From a virus, in IMG/VR virus record IMGVR_UViG_3300036828_000565, positions 1 through 64,000 of that record: DNA of 64,000 nt, one strand, 5' to 3'. This document shows, one piece after another, positions 50,201 to 58,140 of the stretch. A program made the position numbers and the translations under genes. Every line of letters starts with the position of its first letter. Position 1 is the stretch's first letter. Below the pieces are notes generated by a model. The model made no database searches, was not told the origin of the DNA, and saw nothing but the letters and a program-made list of their open reading frames with translations.

Positions 50201-50609
50201 CCTTCTTTCTTATTGCCATTATCCAACTTTTACCAGGACAGGGAACATAATAAATATTATCATAGTACATAGGAGGATTGTCATGTAAACTACGAGAAAA
50301 CCTAGTGACATCTTCTTCTTTATATACTTCCATCCTACCGTGACTCATCATACAAAGAGCCATAGCAGCCCAATGATCGTGATGCCTCATTGAGATTAAA
50401 GGAGCGAAAGTTCCTGCTTTACAAGCTATCAGGAATCCTAATTTTTTTAACTCAGAGTTATCTATTTTAGCAATTAAACCTGCCTCAAAAGCTTTAGTTA
50501 TATCACCAACTATTGTTAGGATCTGTTCATCTCTTTGATACTCAACCCATTCTTCTAGGTCAAGATTCTTAGCAATGAATGAATCATCATGAGGATCATA
50601 ACTTTCCAT
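50121..50609 (-). CDS. Hypothetical protein, 162 aa
   Basis: Unrecognised. Acidic and Met/His-rich in the middle (ISMRHHDHWAAMALCMMSHG), basic near the end. ATG at 50609 overlaps the DUF3310 gene by 14 bases. Its 3' end lies under the HNH gene start. Placed between DUF3310 and helicase genes, so probably a replication accessory. Confidence 0.6.
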   Translation of the reverse strand: MESYDPHDDSFIAKNLDLEEWVEYQRDEQILTIVGDITKAFEAGLIAKIDNSELKKLGFLIACKAGTFAPLISMRHHDHWAAMALCMMSHGRMEVYKEEDVTRFSRSLHDNPPMYYDNIYYVPCPGKSWIMAIRKKDEDETEPRKTREIKRDTQAQADLFEF

Positions 50610-51084
50610 GTTTTAACTCCTCTATTTTTCTATTGAGATACCATGATGCTTTCTCCAGATTTTCTAGAGGATTTCCTTTCTTATCCCACCTTGAGATATA
50701 CTTAATTGTGTTTCCTAAATGAAAATCTAGTTTCCATGCTTCAATTACTTTAATAGCTTCATATGTTGTATCACCACCGTAGTGAGCTGGGTGATTTACT
50801 GATTTAGATTCTATTGGAAACACTGGATTAGATCTTTGGACTACATTAAATTTATCTCTATAACCATAGACAAATTTAGACCCAGAAGGTAGCCATTGTT
50901 TGACTATTGCTGTTACGGTTTCTTTATATTCAGGACCTGGAGTTATTACTTCAATTGTGTAATCAAAGGTTACGCTCCATTCCCAACTATATGTTTCTCC
51001 TAGTATTTCTTTTAGTCTAGGAAATACTTCTAGCATAAAAGATTTCCTGAGTTCAGGAAGTCTAGCATCTTCTACGTTTATCAA
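50596..51084 (-). CDS. DUF3310 protein (T7 gp1.7-like C-terminus), 162 aa
   Basis: The C-terminal 65 residues (VNHPAHYGGDTTYEAIKVIE, LGNTIKYISRWDKKGNPLEN, LEKASWYLNRKIEEL) are DUF3310, the domain found in T7 gp1.7, a nucleotide kinase. The N-terminal 95 residues are a separate alpha/beta domain not recognised. A role in nucleotide metabolism is plausible. ATGA overlap with ThyX. Confidence 0.78.
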   Translation of the reverse strand: MINVEDARLPELRKSFMLEVFPRLKEILGETYSWEWSVTFDYTIEVITPGPEYKETVTAIVKQWLPSGSKFVYGYRDKFNVVQRSNPVFPIESKSVNHPAHYGGDTTYEAIKVIEAWKLDFHLGNTIKYISRWDKKGNPLENLEKASWYLNRKIEELKHGKL

Positions 51085-51809
51085 TGTGGTCTCCTCATAT
51101 TGTCAATTTGTCTTTCCCCTGGAATGATGTCATCAAAGAGCAGTGGTACGTTTTGCTGAAATTCTCTAAGTAATGAATCACAGATTTGACGAATTTGAGG
51201 ATGAGCTTCTTTGGTTGTCCTCATAAGTAGCAGGTGTCTCCAACTACGAAGATTGGCAGTCGTTAGAATCTTGGCAGCTAGAGCATTAGGGAGAACTGAA
51301 CGAGCTTCTTGAGGTCTCATGCCATTCTGTAAAGCTTTCTTATAATAAAACTCAGCATCATGAATAGCATTCATCCAACCGTCGTCATTGTGGCAGTCTT
51401 CTTGATTTTCTCCATGCCACCATAAACCATCGCTGTCTCGCCAAGCCTCGTCACCATCTAAACACCTAAAACAGGTTCGATCAGGAACCGGGTAAATGAA
51501 ACTCGGTGGCATCTTCTTCTCATAGTTTACGAATCTAGTAGACTCTTGCGTAAAAGACATAAGACGATGACGAACCCACTCATGAGTGATGCCCCTGTCC
51601 ATAACTGCCATGACTGATATTGAACAATGCTCAACAACAGACCAATCACCGTGATCCACAACCACATTCTGAATAAACCTATTCCATGTGTTTTCATTCA
51701 TGTTCTCTTCTGAGCGATGTGAAATTCGGGCCCCAAACTCAATCATCTTTAAACCTTCACTTAATAACTCAGGTTTAAGAATGTGCGCGAATGGCTTGAT
51801 TATCTTCAC
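51081..51809 (-). CDS. thyX: Flavin-dependent thymidylate synthase ThyX
   Basis: It makes dTMP from dUMP with FAD and NADPH. The signature RHRX7S is complete: R80-H81-R82 to S90 (RHRLMSFTQES), with VVEHCSISV before and LRSWRHLLLMRTTKEAHPQI after. A Cys-containing insert (about residues 105-140, TCFRCLDGD and ENQEDCHNDD) is unusual. 242 aa. Intergenic element copy 3 lies upstream of the start. With ThyX present, the ThyA-like protein at 44629 is free to do something else. Confidence 0.94.
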   Translation of the reverse strand: MKIIKPFAHILKPELLSEGLKMIEFGARISHRSEENMNENTWNRFIQNVVVDHGDWSVVEHCSISVMAVMDRGITHEWVRHRLMSFTQESTRFVNYEKKMPPSFIYPVPDRTCFRCLDGDEAWRDSDGLWWHGENQEDCHNDDGWMNAIHDAEFYYKKALQNGMRPQEARSVLPNALAAKILTTANLRSWRHLLLMRTTKEAHPQIRQICDSLLREFQQNVPLLFDDIIPGERQIDNMRRPH

Positions 51810-51821
51810 TTTATCCCCTTG

Positions 51822-51930
51822 AAAAGATGCAAATAATTGGGTGTATATTATTATTGTAAAAGGTTGCCCAATGAACCCTAGATATCTCCAGGATCACCCG
51901 GAGTGTACTCTAGGTGTATATATTTATAAC
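51822..51930 (+). repeat. Intergenic element copy 3
   Basis: AAAAGATGCAAA, GTGTATATTATTATTG, AGGTTGC, then CCTAGATATCTCCAGG (51877-51892), CCCGGAGTGTACTCTAGG, and GGTGTATATATTT. Outer CCTAGA...TCTAGG and inner CTCC...GGAG could form a hairpin or cruciform. Same orientation as copies 1 and 2 although the neighbouring genes are on the minus strand. Confidence 0.72.
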
Positions 51931-51931
51931 A

Positions 51932-52114
51932 TTAGGATTTAATATTGAGCGCATTTTTCAACTTGTTTAATAGTTCAGGATCTAATTTTCTTTCATCGAG
52001 AATAACACCTCTTGGTTTAAATCCTTCTGCTGTTATAGCTTCGTTTAAATGTGTCCATTCTTCAATGGTAAATTTAAAACGAATTATCTGCCAATCAATT
52101 CCTCTAACCATCAT
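51932..52114 (-). CDS. Hypothetical protein, 60 aa
   Basis: ATG at 52114 overlaps the primase stop by 4 bases. Short helical protein (TIEEWTHLNEAITAEGFKPR, LLNKLKNALN). No family recognised; probably a small replication-operon protein. Confidence 0.6.
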   Translation of the reverse strand: MMVRGIDWQIIRFKFTIEEWTHLNEAITAEGFKPRGVILDERKLDPELLNKLKNALNIKS

Positions 52115-53601
52115 AGATCTGTTCCTTCTGGTTCAAATATCGCGTCATCATAATTTTCTGTTTGACGATTAACAGATGATGCTGCTATTGTCCATGCTCT
52201 TATTACTTTTCCTTTTATCTTAATCGTTTCTGATATACATTTTCTTTCATGAAGTATAGCAAATAGATCTTGATTTTGAATCATTATCTTCTGAGACAAT
52301 AGGTATCTTTGAAGATAGGATACTTGAAATAGTATCTTATCTTTTTCAAATATCGGCATACCTCTTAATAGATCCTCTCTACTTTTAGAGCGTTCACTTA
52401 AGGCTAAGAAATCATCAATCTTTTCATTAACAGATCCATAATTTGAAGCATCTTCAGGAGCCTCAATATCTGTTTTAGTAGTTAATAGATTCTTTAATTT
52501 TTGTTCCCATTGAGCTTGTTTTATTGGTCGTAATATAAGATCTTGAATTTCAAAGATACGTTTACGAAATTTTTCAAAGTTACGAAACTCATCTGAACTT
52601 AAATGAATATCTCTTGAGTTTACTTCAACTGTATATGTTGGAGGATCTGTAAGAATCTTTCTTAAGTTTTGTACGTTTAACTCATCAAAATTGTTTTCGT
52701 CTTCCCATGGCTTGTTACCGACTCCGAATGGGAGAGTGAGGCAAGTCTTCCTATCACAGTGAGAGCAAAGTGGCTCCTCATCACACTTATATTGATACTG
52801 TCGCAGTCCGAGACTTTTAATGAGCGCTTCCAATTCATTAGAAGGCAAAGGAGGCGAAACATAATTTTTATTATAGTTACGTAGTTTATCTTGCCAACCA
52901 TTTGGACTTGATTTTCTGTAAAAGACTCCGTATGAAAAAAGTCCGACATTACGAGATCCGGTTCCGAGTCCTTCATGATTTAATTCCTTTAAACATGGTG
53001 GCATCTCTCCTATCTGAACTAAATCTAAACCAATTGTTTCATCTATTTTTTCATTTCCGGTATAGTAGCAAACCGAGTTAAGAAATTCATCGATATCGTA
53101 GGAGCCGTTATTTCCAACCGCATATCTGACTGTGTTTGAAGCGTTGAAATAAGGAAGGTTGATCCAGTTTCCAATATTATCTGTAGTACTTTTTGCTTGC
53201 TTGGGAAATATTTCTGTTTTAGACGGATAGCCGAGGAGAGAAGCCCACTTCCTGAGTAAGTATTGTACGGTAGTAGAATTAATTGGTTTGTTGAAGAAAA
53301 CGTAGAGATGAGCTCCACCACTTTTACTTCTACAGACGGATAGAGGGAGACTTCGTTTAGATACACGCGCATATAACTCCTTATGATCAATTGTGTCTAT
53401 ATCTAAATCTATAGCCCCGAAGTAACACATCCCATTTTCATCAACAGGAACTATTCCAAGTCCTAGGTCCCCGACTAAGTGCCGCCGATAGTCTTCTTCC
53501 GTAGCGGGAGACAAAAGCGTGGCCATCTTACCTGTAGATTTTTCCCAGGTACCATGAGCAAGTCCGGATCCCCTAAATAAGCCAGCGAACTTATCTAACA
53601 A
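52111..53601 (-). CDS. Archaeo-eukaryotic-type primase (TOTE/AEP family), 496 aa
   Basis: AEP catalytic residues: D65 and D67 in GAIDLDID, H98 in SGGAHLYVFF, followed by KTEIFPKQ and a GNWINLPYF strand typical of this primase family. A Cys cluster (CDEEPLCSHCDRKTC) near residues 275-290 may bind zinc. The last 150 residues are helical. No helicase domain is fused; the SNF2-like helicase at 55240 could be the partner. TTG start at 53601 after AAGGG. Confidence 0.82.
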   Translation of the reverse strand: MLDKFAGLFRGSGLAHGTWEKSTGKMATLLSPATEEDYRRHLVGDLGLGIVPVDENGMCYFGAIDLDIDTIDHKELYARVSKRSLPLSVCRSKSGGAHLYVFFNKPINSTTVQYLLRKWASLLGYPSKTEIFPKQAKSTTDNIGNWINLPYFNASNTVRYAVGNNGSYDIDEFLNSVCYYTGNEKIDETIGLDLVQIGEMPPCLKELNHEGLGTGSRNVGLFSYGVFYRKSSPNGWQDKLRNYNKNYVSPPLPSNELEALIKSLGLRQYQYKCDEEPLCSHCDRKTCLTLPFGVGNKPWEDENNFDELNVQNLRKILTDPPTYTVEVNSRDIHLSSDEFRNFEKFRKRIFEIQDLILRPIKQAQWEQKLKNLLTTKTDIEAPEDASNYGSVNEKIDDFLALSERSKSREDLLRGMPIFEKDKILFQVSYLQRYLLSQKIMIQNQDLFAILHERKCISETIKIKGKVIRAWTIAASSVNRQTENYDDAIFEPEGTDL

Positions 53602-53623
53602 TGAACCCTTCTATAGTCTATAC

Positions 53624-53647
53624 AGGAAGCCAATTTCTTAGCTTCCT
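53624..53647 (-). terminator. Hairpin between ssDNA-binding candidate and primase
   Basis: AGGAAGC (53624-53630) and GCTTCCT (53641-53647) pair with a 10-base loop, flanked by TATA on both sides that could extend the stem. Weak T content; a partial terminator or processing site. Confidence 0.45.
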
Positions 53648-53653
53648 ATATGA

Positions 53654-54478
53654 TTAAAATGCTTGATGTTGTCCTTCTATATCATTAGCTCCATGACCAA
53701 ATTCTACTTCAGCTTCTTCACCAGTCGTATCAATTTTGATATTACTAGCTTTGAGTTTCTTAAACAAATGATCCATTTGATCAAAGAGTTCTCGATTTAC
53801 GTATTTATCAGGCGTGATCTTTTTTTCAAACCATTGATTCTTATCTTTTTTCATTTCAACTACAGTTACTCTATAATACTTTGAAAACATTGGCATGTTA
53901 GTGAGACGAACAGCAGCTAAAAGTTGTTTTGATAATTTTAGTCCGGTAGATTTATAACTTACAGCAATTGGAGAAGGTATCTCAACATCAGGCATGAATG
54001 CCATAAAATTATGATATAGAGTACATAGTGGTGGATCATTTGCTGATTCAGATTCTTTAAGTGCCCCGTTACCCCAACTGCTAAATTGGCATGAAGCACA
54101 ACTTGCTGGAGAAAGTCGTCCTCCATCAATCGCATTCACGGATATACAGTCTATACCCCCACCCTCATCTATATCTATGTATTTGATTCTATTCTTAAAA
54201 AAGAATAAAGCAATGACAACTAAATCAATTCCATAAATTTCTTGAGTTACTGTATTAAAGAGTTGTCCTTCTTCTAAACCTGGAATATAAGCTGAATCAC
54301 TTTTACGACGCTGAGGTGAAAGCGACTGACATAGACCAAGTCTAGGAAGTAGAATATCTGAGCTATCTACATCTTCCATACCTGCTTGATTACCAATTGT
54401 GCCCCTTAGAAACTCAGGGACCTCTTGATAGAGAGATGAATGTTTTTGTTTAGCTAATTCATTATCATTCGTCGTCAT
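53654..54478 (-). CDS. Replication accessory protein with Cys cluster, 274 aa
   Basis: No firm family. Features: acidic N-terminus, beta-rich middle (QEIYGIDLVVIALFFFKNRI), CASCQFSSWGNG with a later CTLYHNF that may coordinate zinc, and SYKSTGLKLSKQLLAAVRL then FSKYYRVTV, a layout seen in phage single-strand-binding or annealing-like proteins. Position between primase and helicase supports a DNA-binding role. The acidic C-terminal end (EEAEVEFGHGANDIEG) would also suit an SSB. Confidence 0.5.
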   Translation of the reverse strand: MTTNDNELAKQKHSSLYQEVPEFLRGTIGNQAGMEDVDSSDILLPRLGLCQSLSPQRRKSDSAYIPGLEEGQLFNTVTQEIYGIDLVVIALFFFKNRIKYIDIDEGGGIDCISVNAIDGGRLSPASCASCQFSSWGNGALKESESANDPPLCTLYHNFMAFMPDVEIPSPIAVSYKSTGLKLSKQLLAAVRLTNMPMFSKYYRVTVVEMKKDKNQWFEKKITPDKYVNRELFDQMDHLFKKLKASNIKIDTTGEEAEVEFGHGANDIEGQHQAF

Positions 54479-54980
54479 AATTTACTCCCCTAATCATTAT
54501 TGATTGTTTAAAGTATGGTTCGATTCCAGCAGGAACCGGTTGTCCATCTATAAGTCTAGATTTAACTAGACTGTTCATTGTTTGATAGTTTACTGAGAGA
54601 AGATCTTCCATATCATTTTCAGATATCCAGCTCATAAACGCTGGCTTATCTTTGACAGAAGAATAAACATCATCTTTAATTGAAATAGATACTCCACCCT
54701 CAAGTTTGACGCTAGTGTAATCTTGACTTTCCATCATTTCAATTAATTCTTGTTGAGTTGCTTCTACTATAATTTGTTGAGCTTTTATTAATGCATTAAG
54801 TCTAGCTTTCTCGGCTCTTGCTTTTGCGTAAACGATACCTAAACTTTTTACGGTTACTTGTTTACCGCTAGCTAAAAGCTCTCCTTTAACTTCATCTTTC
54901 ATGAGGTTAACCTTAGATTGATAGTCGGGTTCTACCTCTACTTTAGTGAGTTGACTCTTAAATCCACTATATTTTCCCAT
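54465..54980 (-). CDS. Coiled-coil replication-operon protein, 171 aa
   Basis: Residues 20-80 form a long Lys/Glu helix (KSLGIVYAKARAEKARLNAL), followed by a small beta region (YTSVKLEGGVSISIKDDVYS). Overlaps neighbours at both ends by 14 bases. Phage proteins of this outline occur next to SSB genes, but no role is known. Confidence 0.6.
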   Translation of the reverse strand: MGKYSGFKSQLTKVEVEPDYQSKVNLMKDEVKGELLASGKQVTVKSLGIVYAKARAEKARLNALIKAQQIIVEATQQELIEMMESQDYTSVKLEGGVSISIKDDVYSSVKDKPAFMSWISENDMEDLLSVNYQTMNSLVKSRLIDGQPVPAGIEPYFKQSIMIRGVNYDDE

Positions 54981-55227
54981 TGTGTCCTTCTTTTGGGCAT
55001 TTAAAGTCTTCTATTTGGTTAAGAGGGACCTTATATTTAGTCTTTTCACCACAACTACAAGTAACAGATACTATTTGCCCACTCTTTTTTAGTTTTCTAA
55101 TCTTACTCGGTTCATGAGGAGGTAAGAAAAATTTATCTTCTTGTCTACGTTGTCTAAGTTCCTTTAAAAAAGATACTTGTTGTTCCATCATTTGGATTTG
55201 AATCTCTAGATGATCATCAGTAAACAT
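54967..55227 (-). CDS. Small Zn-ribbon protein, 86 aa
   Basis: N-terminal helix (LEIQIQMMEQQVSFLKELRQ) followed by a ribbon with TCSCGEK and FKCPKEGH. ATG at 55227 after AAAAGGGGAAAAC. Small zinc proteins coded beside helicases often act as loading or single-strand contacts; inference only. Confidence 0.62.
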   Translation of the reverse strand: MFTDDHLEIQIQMMEQQVSFLKELRQRRQEDKFFLPPHEPSKIRKLKKSGQIVSVTCSCGEKTKYKVPLNQIEDFKCPKEGHNGKI

Positions 55228-55239
55228 TGTTTTCCCCTT

Positions 55240-56751
55240 TTAGAATGGTACATCATTTTCTTCCTGATATAGTTCAGCAACCCATTTTGATGCGGTCCAA
55301 TTTGCAAAGTCTTCATGGTTTCTTAGATTCTTTAAGATGATTCCACTAACTGTTCTTTCTCTATTAGGTCCAACAACCAGGTAATCTTGCAGGAGTACTT
55401 GAAATCTTTGACCTGGTCTGTGTACGCGATCTTCACTTTGTGATCTTGTGATGAAAGAATAATCATTGGATAAGTAGTCAACAAGCTGACATTTAGAGAA
55501 ATTAGATCCAAAACGTCCAGCCTGGGGCTGACCGATAAGCAAAGCGGGACCTTTAAGATCTGTGTTATCTGGGTGAAAGAGAAATGTAGCTTTTTCCCTA
55601 TCAGTTTTCGATAATCCTCCTTGTAGCACTTCAACCTGTAGGTTGGGAAACCGTGCCCGTACTCTCCTCTCAAGCCTTGCAATTTCAGCCCTAAATCTAC
55701 ACCAAGTAATGAGTCTGAGGTCTGGGTCTTCTCTGAGTCTAAATTCGAGATTATCCAAGTAAGCATCTGTGAGTTCTGATGATATCTCGACCGTAGTGGT
55801 TGATCCGTCATCTTCATCATCTAAAAATCCTCCTAAAAAACCTGAGCAAATTTGAGCTAATCTCAGTGATTTAACCGGAGCAGTAGTTACAATAGAAGCT
55901 TCATCAGAAGAATTTAAATATGCTACAAATTCTTCTCTCATTGAAACATATTTTTCCCATGTAGCTGGAGTTAATCTTACTTCAATCAAAGGTGATCTCA
56001 TCTTTGGCAAGATGTCGAGACAATCTTTTTTAAGTCTTCTTAATGCATATGGCTTAATCTTATTTTGAAGTCCTTCAATATCGTGATAAGCTATAACTTG
56101 CTTATGCATGTAACCACCCATCTGACAATGATGATTTCTAAATGTAAAATAGTTCTTGAAACCTAGAATCAGAGGATCGAGAAACTCGAATTGACTCCAT
56201 AGGTTAAGTATAGATTGTCCGATTGGGGTACCGTTAAGAATAAATCGCTTAGCTATTACTTTCTTTATATTAAGAGTTCCTCTAGTTTGTGAAGCGCGAT
56301 GGTTAGAGATCGTACTTGATTCATCTACTCCACCAAATATTTTTCTATTTTTCATTAATGTAGAAAGAGTCTTAACATGTTTCTCTTGTCTTAAAATTTC
56401 TACTGACACTACCACCCATAAAAGACCTTCTGATCTATCAGGAACTTCTTTTGTATCTTTTGAAAACTCATGAATGATTCCTTTTACAAAAGAATGTTCT
56501 ATAATTTGCGAATACTGAGGATGGACCCAGACACTTTTAACTTGAGCGGGGCAAATTATAAGTACGGTATCTATAATTCCTGCTTCATACATGAAACATG
56601 CTGCATCTATTACTTGTTTCGTTTTACCACTACCCATCTCATCAAGTAACGCAAAGTGCTGGTTACTTATTAAGGCTCGCGTACCTATCCTTTGATGATC
56701 AAAAGGTGGGTATACGCATCTAGACCAATCGAGATTTTCTACATCAATCAT
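55240..56751 (-). CDS. SNF2/DEAD-like superfamily 2 helicase
   Basis: 503 aa. Motif I LDEMGSGKTKQVIDAA (residues about 36-51), motif Ia CPAQVKSVW, motif II VDES (GGVDESSTI), motif III FILNGTPI, motif V region YLSNDYSFITRSQ and motif VI QSEDRVHRPGQ. This is the SNF2-type helicase common in phages with AEP or PolA replication. Motif II ends in DESS instead of DEAH. TAATG overlap with the gene before. Confidence 0.9.
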   Translation of the reverse strand: MIDVENLDWSRCVYPPFDHQRIGTRALISNQHFALLDEMGSGKTKQVIDAACFMYEAGIIDTVLIICPAQVKSVWVHPQYSQIIEHSFVKGIIHEFSKDTKEVPDRSEGLLWVVVSVEILRQEKHVKTLSTLMKNRKIFGGVDESSTISNHRASQTRGTLNIKKVIAKRFILNGTPIGQSILNLWSQFEFLDPLILGFKNYFTFRNHHCQMGGYMHKQVIAYHDIEGLQNKIKPYALRRLKKDCLDILPKMRSPLIEVRLTPATWEKYVSMREEFVAYLNSSDEASIVTTAPVKSLRLAQICSGFLGGFLDDEDDGSTTTVEISSELTDAYLDNLEFRLREDPDLRLITWCRFRAEIARLERRVRARFPNLQVEVLQGGLSKTDREKATFLFHPDNTDLKGPALLIGQPQAGRFGSNFSKCQLVDYLSNDYSFITRSQSEDRVHRPGQRFQVLLQDYLVVGPNRERTVSGIILKNLRNHEDFANWTASKWVAELYQEENDVPF

Positions 56752-56957
56752 TAGTCTCTTGCCTCTAGTAAAGCTTCATAACATATCATAGCTATTCTTC
56801 TTGCTTCTACACTTCTAAATTCATGATCATTAGGTTCTTGACCAAAGTGACTTTGATCTATATATAAAAGTACCTTATCATTTTTATATATAGTCCATGC
56901 TCCAGTCATAGAATCATAACCACCTAAATCATCGAATTCTAAAACTAATCCTTTCAT
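56751..56957 (-). CDS. Hypothetical protein, 68 aa
   Basis: Begins MKGLVLEFDDLGGYDSM and ends in an Arg/Ala-rich helix (RSVEARRIAMICYEALLEAR). Acidic first half. Coupled to the helicase by TAATG. No family recognised. Confidence 0.6.
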   Translation of the reverse strand: MKGLVLEFDDLGGYDSMTGAWTIYKNDKVLLYIDQSHFGQEPNDHEFRSVEARRIAMICYEALLEARD

Positions 56958-56969
56958 GAATCACCCTTA

Positions 56970-57134
56970 TTAGCCATAACTTTCAACTATAATATTTTGC
57001 TCATTACGAATCTCTACTGTAGAAATTATGTGTTTTACTTTATGAATTCTAACTGCTTGTCTAGCTATATTAATAGGCAGGATACAAGTTGTTTTGTAGC
57101 TGCAATTTAAACAAGAACAAAAATAAAGGCGCAT
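56970..57134 (-). CDS. Small Cys-motif protein, 54 aa
   Basis: Read directly: ATG at 57134 after TGGAGGTGTTT, TAA at 56970. CSCLNCSYKTTC supplies four cysteines near the N-terminus, followed by a basic and hydrophobic half (INIARQAVRIHKVKHIISTV). Possibly zinc-binding. It ends 13 bases before the next start. Confidence 0.62.
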   Translation of the reverse strand: MRLYFCSCLNCSYKTTCILPINIARQAVRIHKVKHIISTVEIRNEQNIIVESYG

Positions 57135-57183
57135 AAACACCTCCAGATTTACTGGTAAGATATATTCTTCAGGGGTCTGTTTC

Positions 57184-57375
57184 TTACTGTCCTGTACAAG
57201 TGCTGCGGTGATGTCTTACAGGAGATCTGCCTTCAGGCATTGGATCTAGGGGGATGTTTGTTCCGTAAGGTGTCTCATACCACTCTATGTCACTACCACA
57301 GTATGAGCAGACACCATCATTCAAGAAGGTATAGCCATTGCCCTTCAGATCTTCACTTTTGTTTGGTAAGGCCAT
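57184..57375 (-). CDS. Small Zn-ribbon protein, 63 aa
   Basis: CSYCG near residue 23 and a C-terminal RHHRSTC give a probable CCHC site; the intervening EWYETPYGTNIPLDPMPEG is a motif seen in small phage proteins of unknown function. ATG at 57375 follows AAAGAGGACATAA. A long hairpin lies in the leader. Confidence 0.6.
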   Translation of the reverse strand: MALPNKSEDLKGNGYTFLNDGVCSYCGSDIEWYETPYGTNIPLDPMPEGRSPVRHHRSTCTGQ

Positions 57376-57390
57376 TTATGTCCTCTTTTT

Positions 57391-57458
57391 ACCTGTAAGG
57401 AGTGAGGCTCTACCACCTATGGTTGAACCTCACTCGAATATATATCATTCTTACAGGT
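57391..57458 (-). promoter_or_regulatory. Nested inverted repeat in a 5' leader
   Basis: Outer arms ACCTGTAAG (57391-57399) and CTTACAGGT (57450-57458), inner arms AGTGAGG (57401-57407) and CCTCACT (57428-57434). The two stems nest, giving about 16 bp in total with an asymmetric internal loop. It lies 16 bases before the start of the Zn-ribbon gene. Terminator, RNA switch or RNase site are all possible. Confidence 0.6.
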
Positions 57459-57498
57459 TACTACTCCCCACATTTAACTAGTATTTTCCACCTAATAT

Positions 57499-57735
57499 TC
57501 AGGTAGTGGGGCTGGAATCTTCAGTATCTACAGTGGGAGGATTTGCTTTAGAGTTTAACTGATCAGCAGCAGTTGCCATAGCAGCTATTGCAGCATCAAT
57601 ATCAGATTGTCGAACTCCGAGAGGGCTACTAGCTGCGGTAGATAAAGCTTTTGCAGCCTCAAGTAGTACTGTTGCTGGAGTCTCTTCTGCTGTTGTCTGT
57701 TCAGTAGTATCAAGAGTACTGGTATCGTTTTCCAT
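57499..57735 (-). CDS. Hypothetical Ala/Thr-rich protein, 78 aa
   Basis: ATG at 57735 after AAAAGGAGAAT; the longer frame to 57795 lacks a ribosome site. Thr/Glu-rich ends flank a helical core (TVLLEAAKALSTAASSPLGV, DIDAAIAAMATAADQLNSKA). No family recognised. Confidence 0.55.
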   Translation of the reverse strand: MENDTSTLDTTEQTTAEETPATVLLEAAKALSTAASSPLGVRQSDIDAAIAAMATAADQLNSKANPPTVDTEDSSPTT

Positions 57736-57797
57736 TTTTCTATTCTCCTTTTGTAGAGTTCTAATAGTTAAAGTTAGTCTCCTTAGTAAGCCCATGC

Positions 57798-58124
57798 TTA
57801 CTCCTCTTCTTCTACCTCATCTTCGTCTTCATCTTCATCAACTCCAATAAAGAATTCACGAAGAATATCTTCTGCGGTTTCGAGGTCTACGCCTTGTGGC
57901 ATGTCCTTAACAATTGCTAGCAATTCTGATTCGCCATCAAAAGAAATCTCATAGATAATATTTTGAGATTCTTTTCCATAATTACAATCAATTGTTAATT
58001 TTTTATCTTTAAAGCCACTTGATGGATCACCTTTATCAGCTCCCATAAAATCAATTGGAAGATCTGACTCATTAATTTGCTCTGGACTTACGTTTAACTT
58101 AATAGTTTTTTCTTGCGTAGTCAT
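57798..58124 (-). CDS. Hypothetical acidic protein, 108 aa
   Basis: ATG at 58124 after GAAGGGGAAA; the frame upstream to 58187 overlaps the end of the neighbour and is rejected. Beta-rich core (KLTIDCNYGKESQNIIYEIS) and a C-terminus of Asp/Glu repeats (VDEDEDEDEVEEEE). The acidic tail could mimic nucleic acid. No family recognised. Confidence 0.6.
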   Translation of the reverse strand: MTTQEKTIKLNVSPEQINESDLPIDFMGADKGDPSSGFKDKKLTIDCNYGKESQNIIYEISFDGESELLAIVKDMPQGVDLETAEDILREFFIGVDEDEDEDEVEEEE

Positions 58125-58140
58125 TTTTTTCCCCTTCGTT

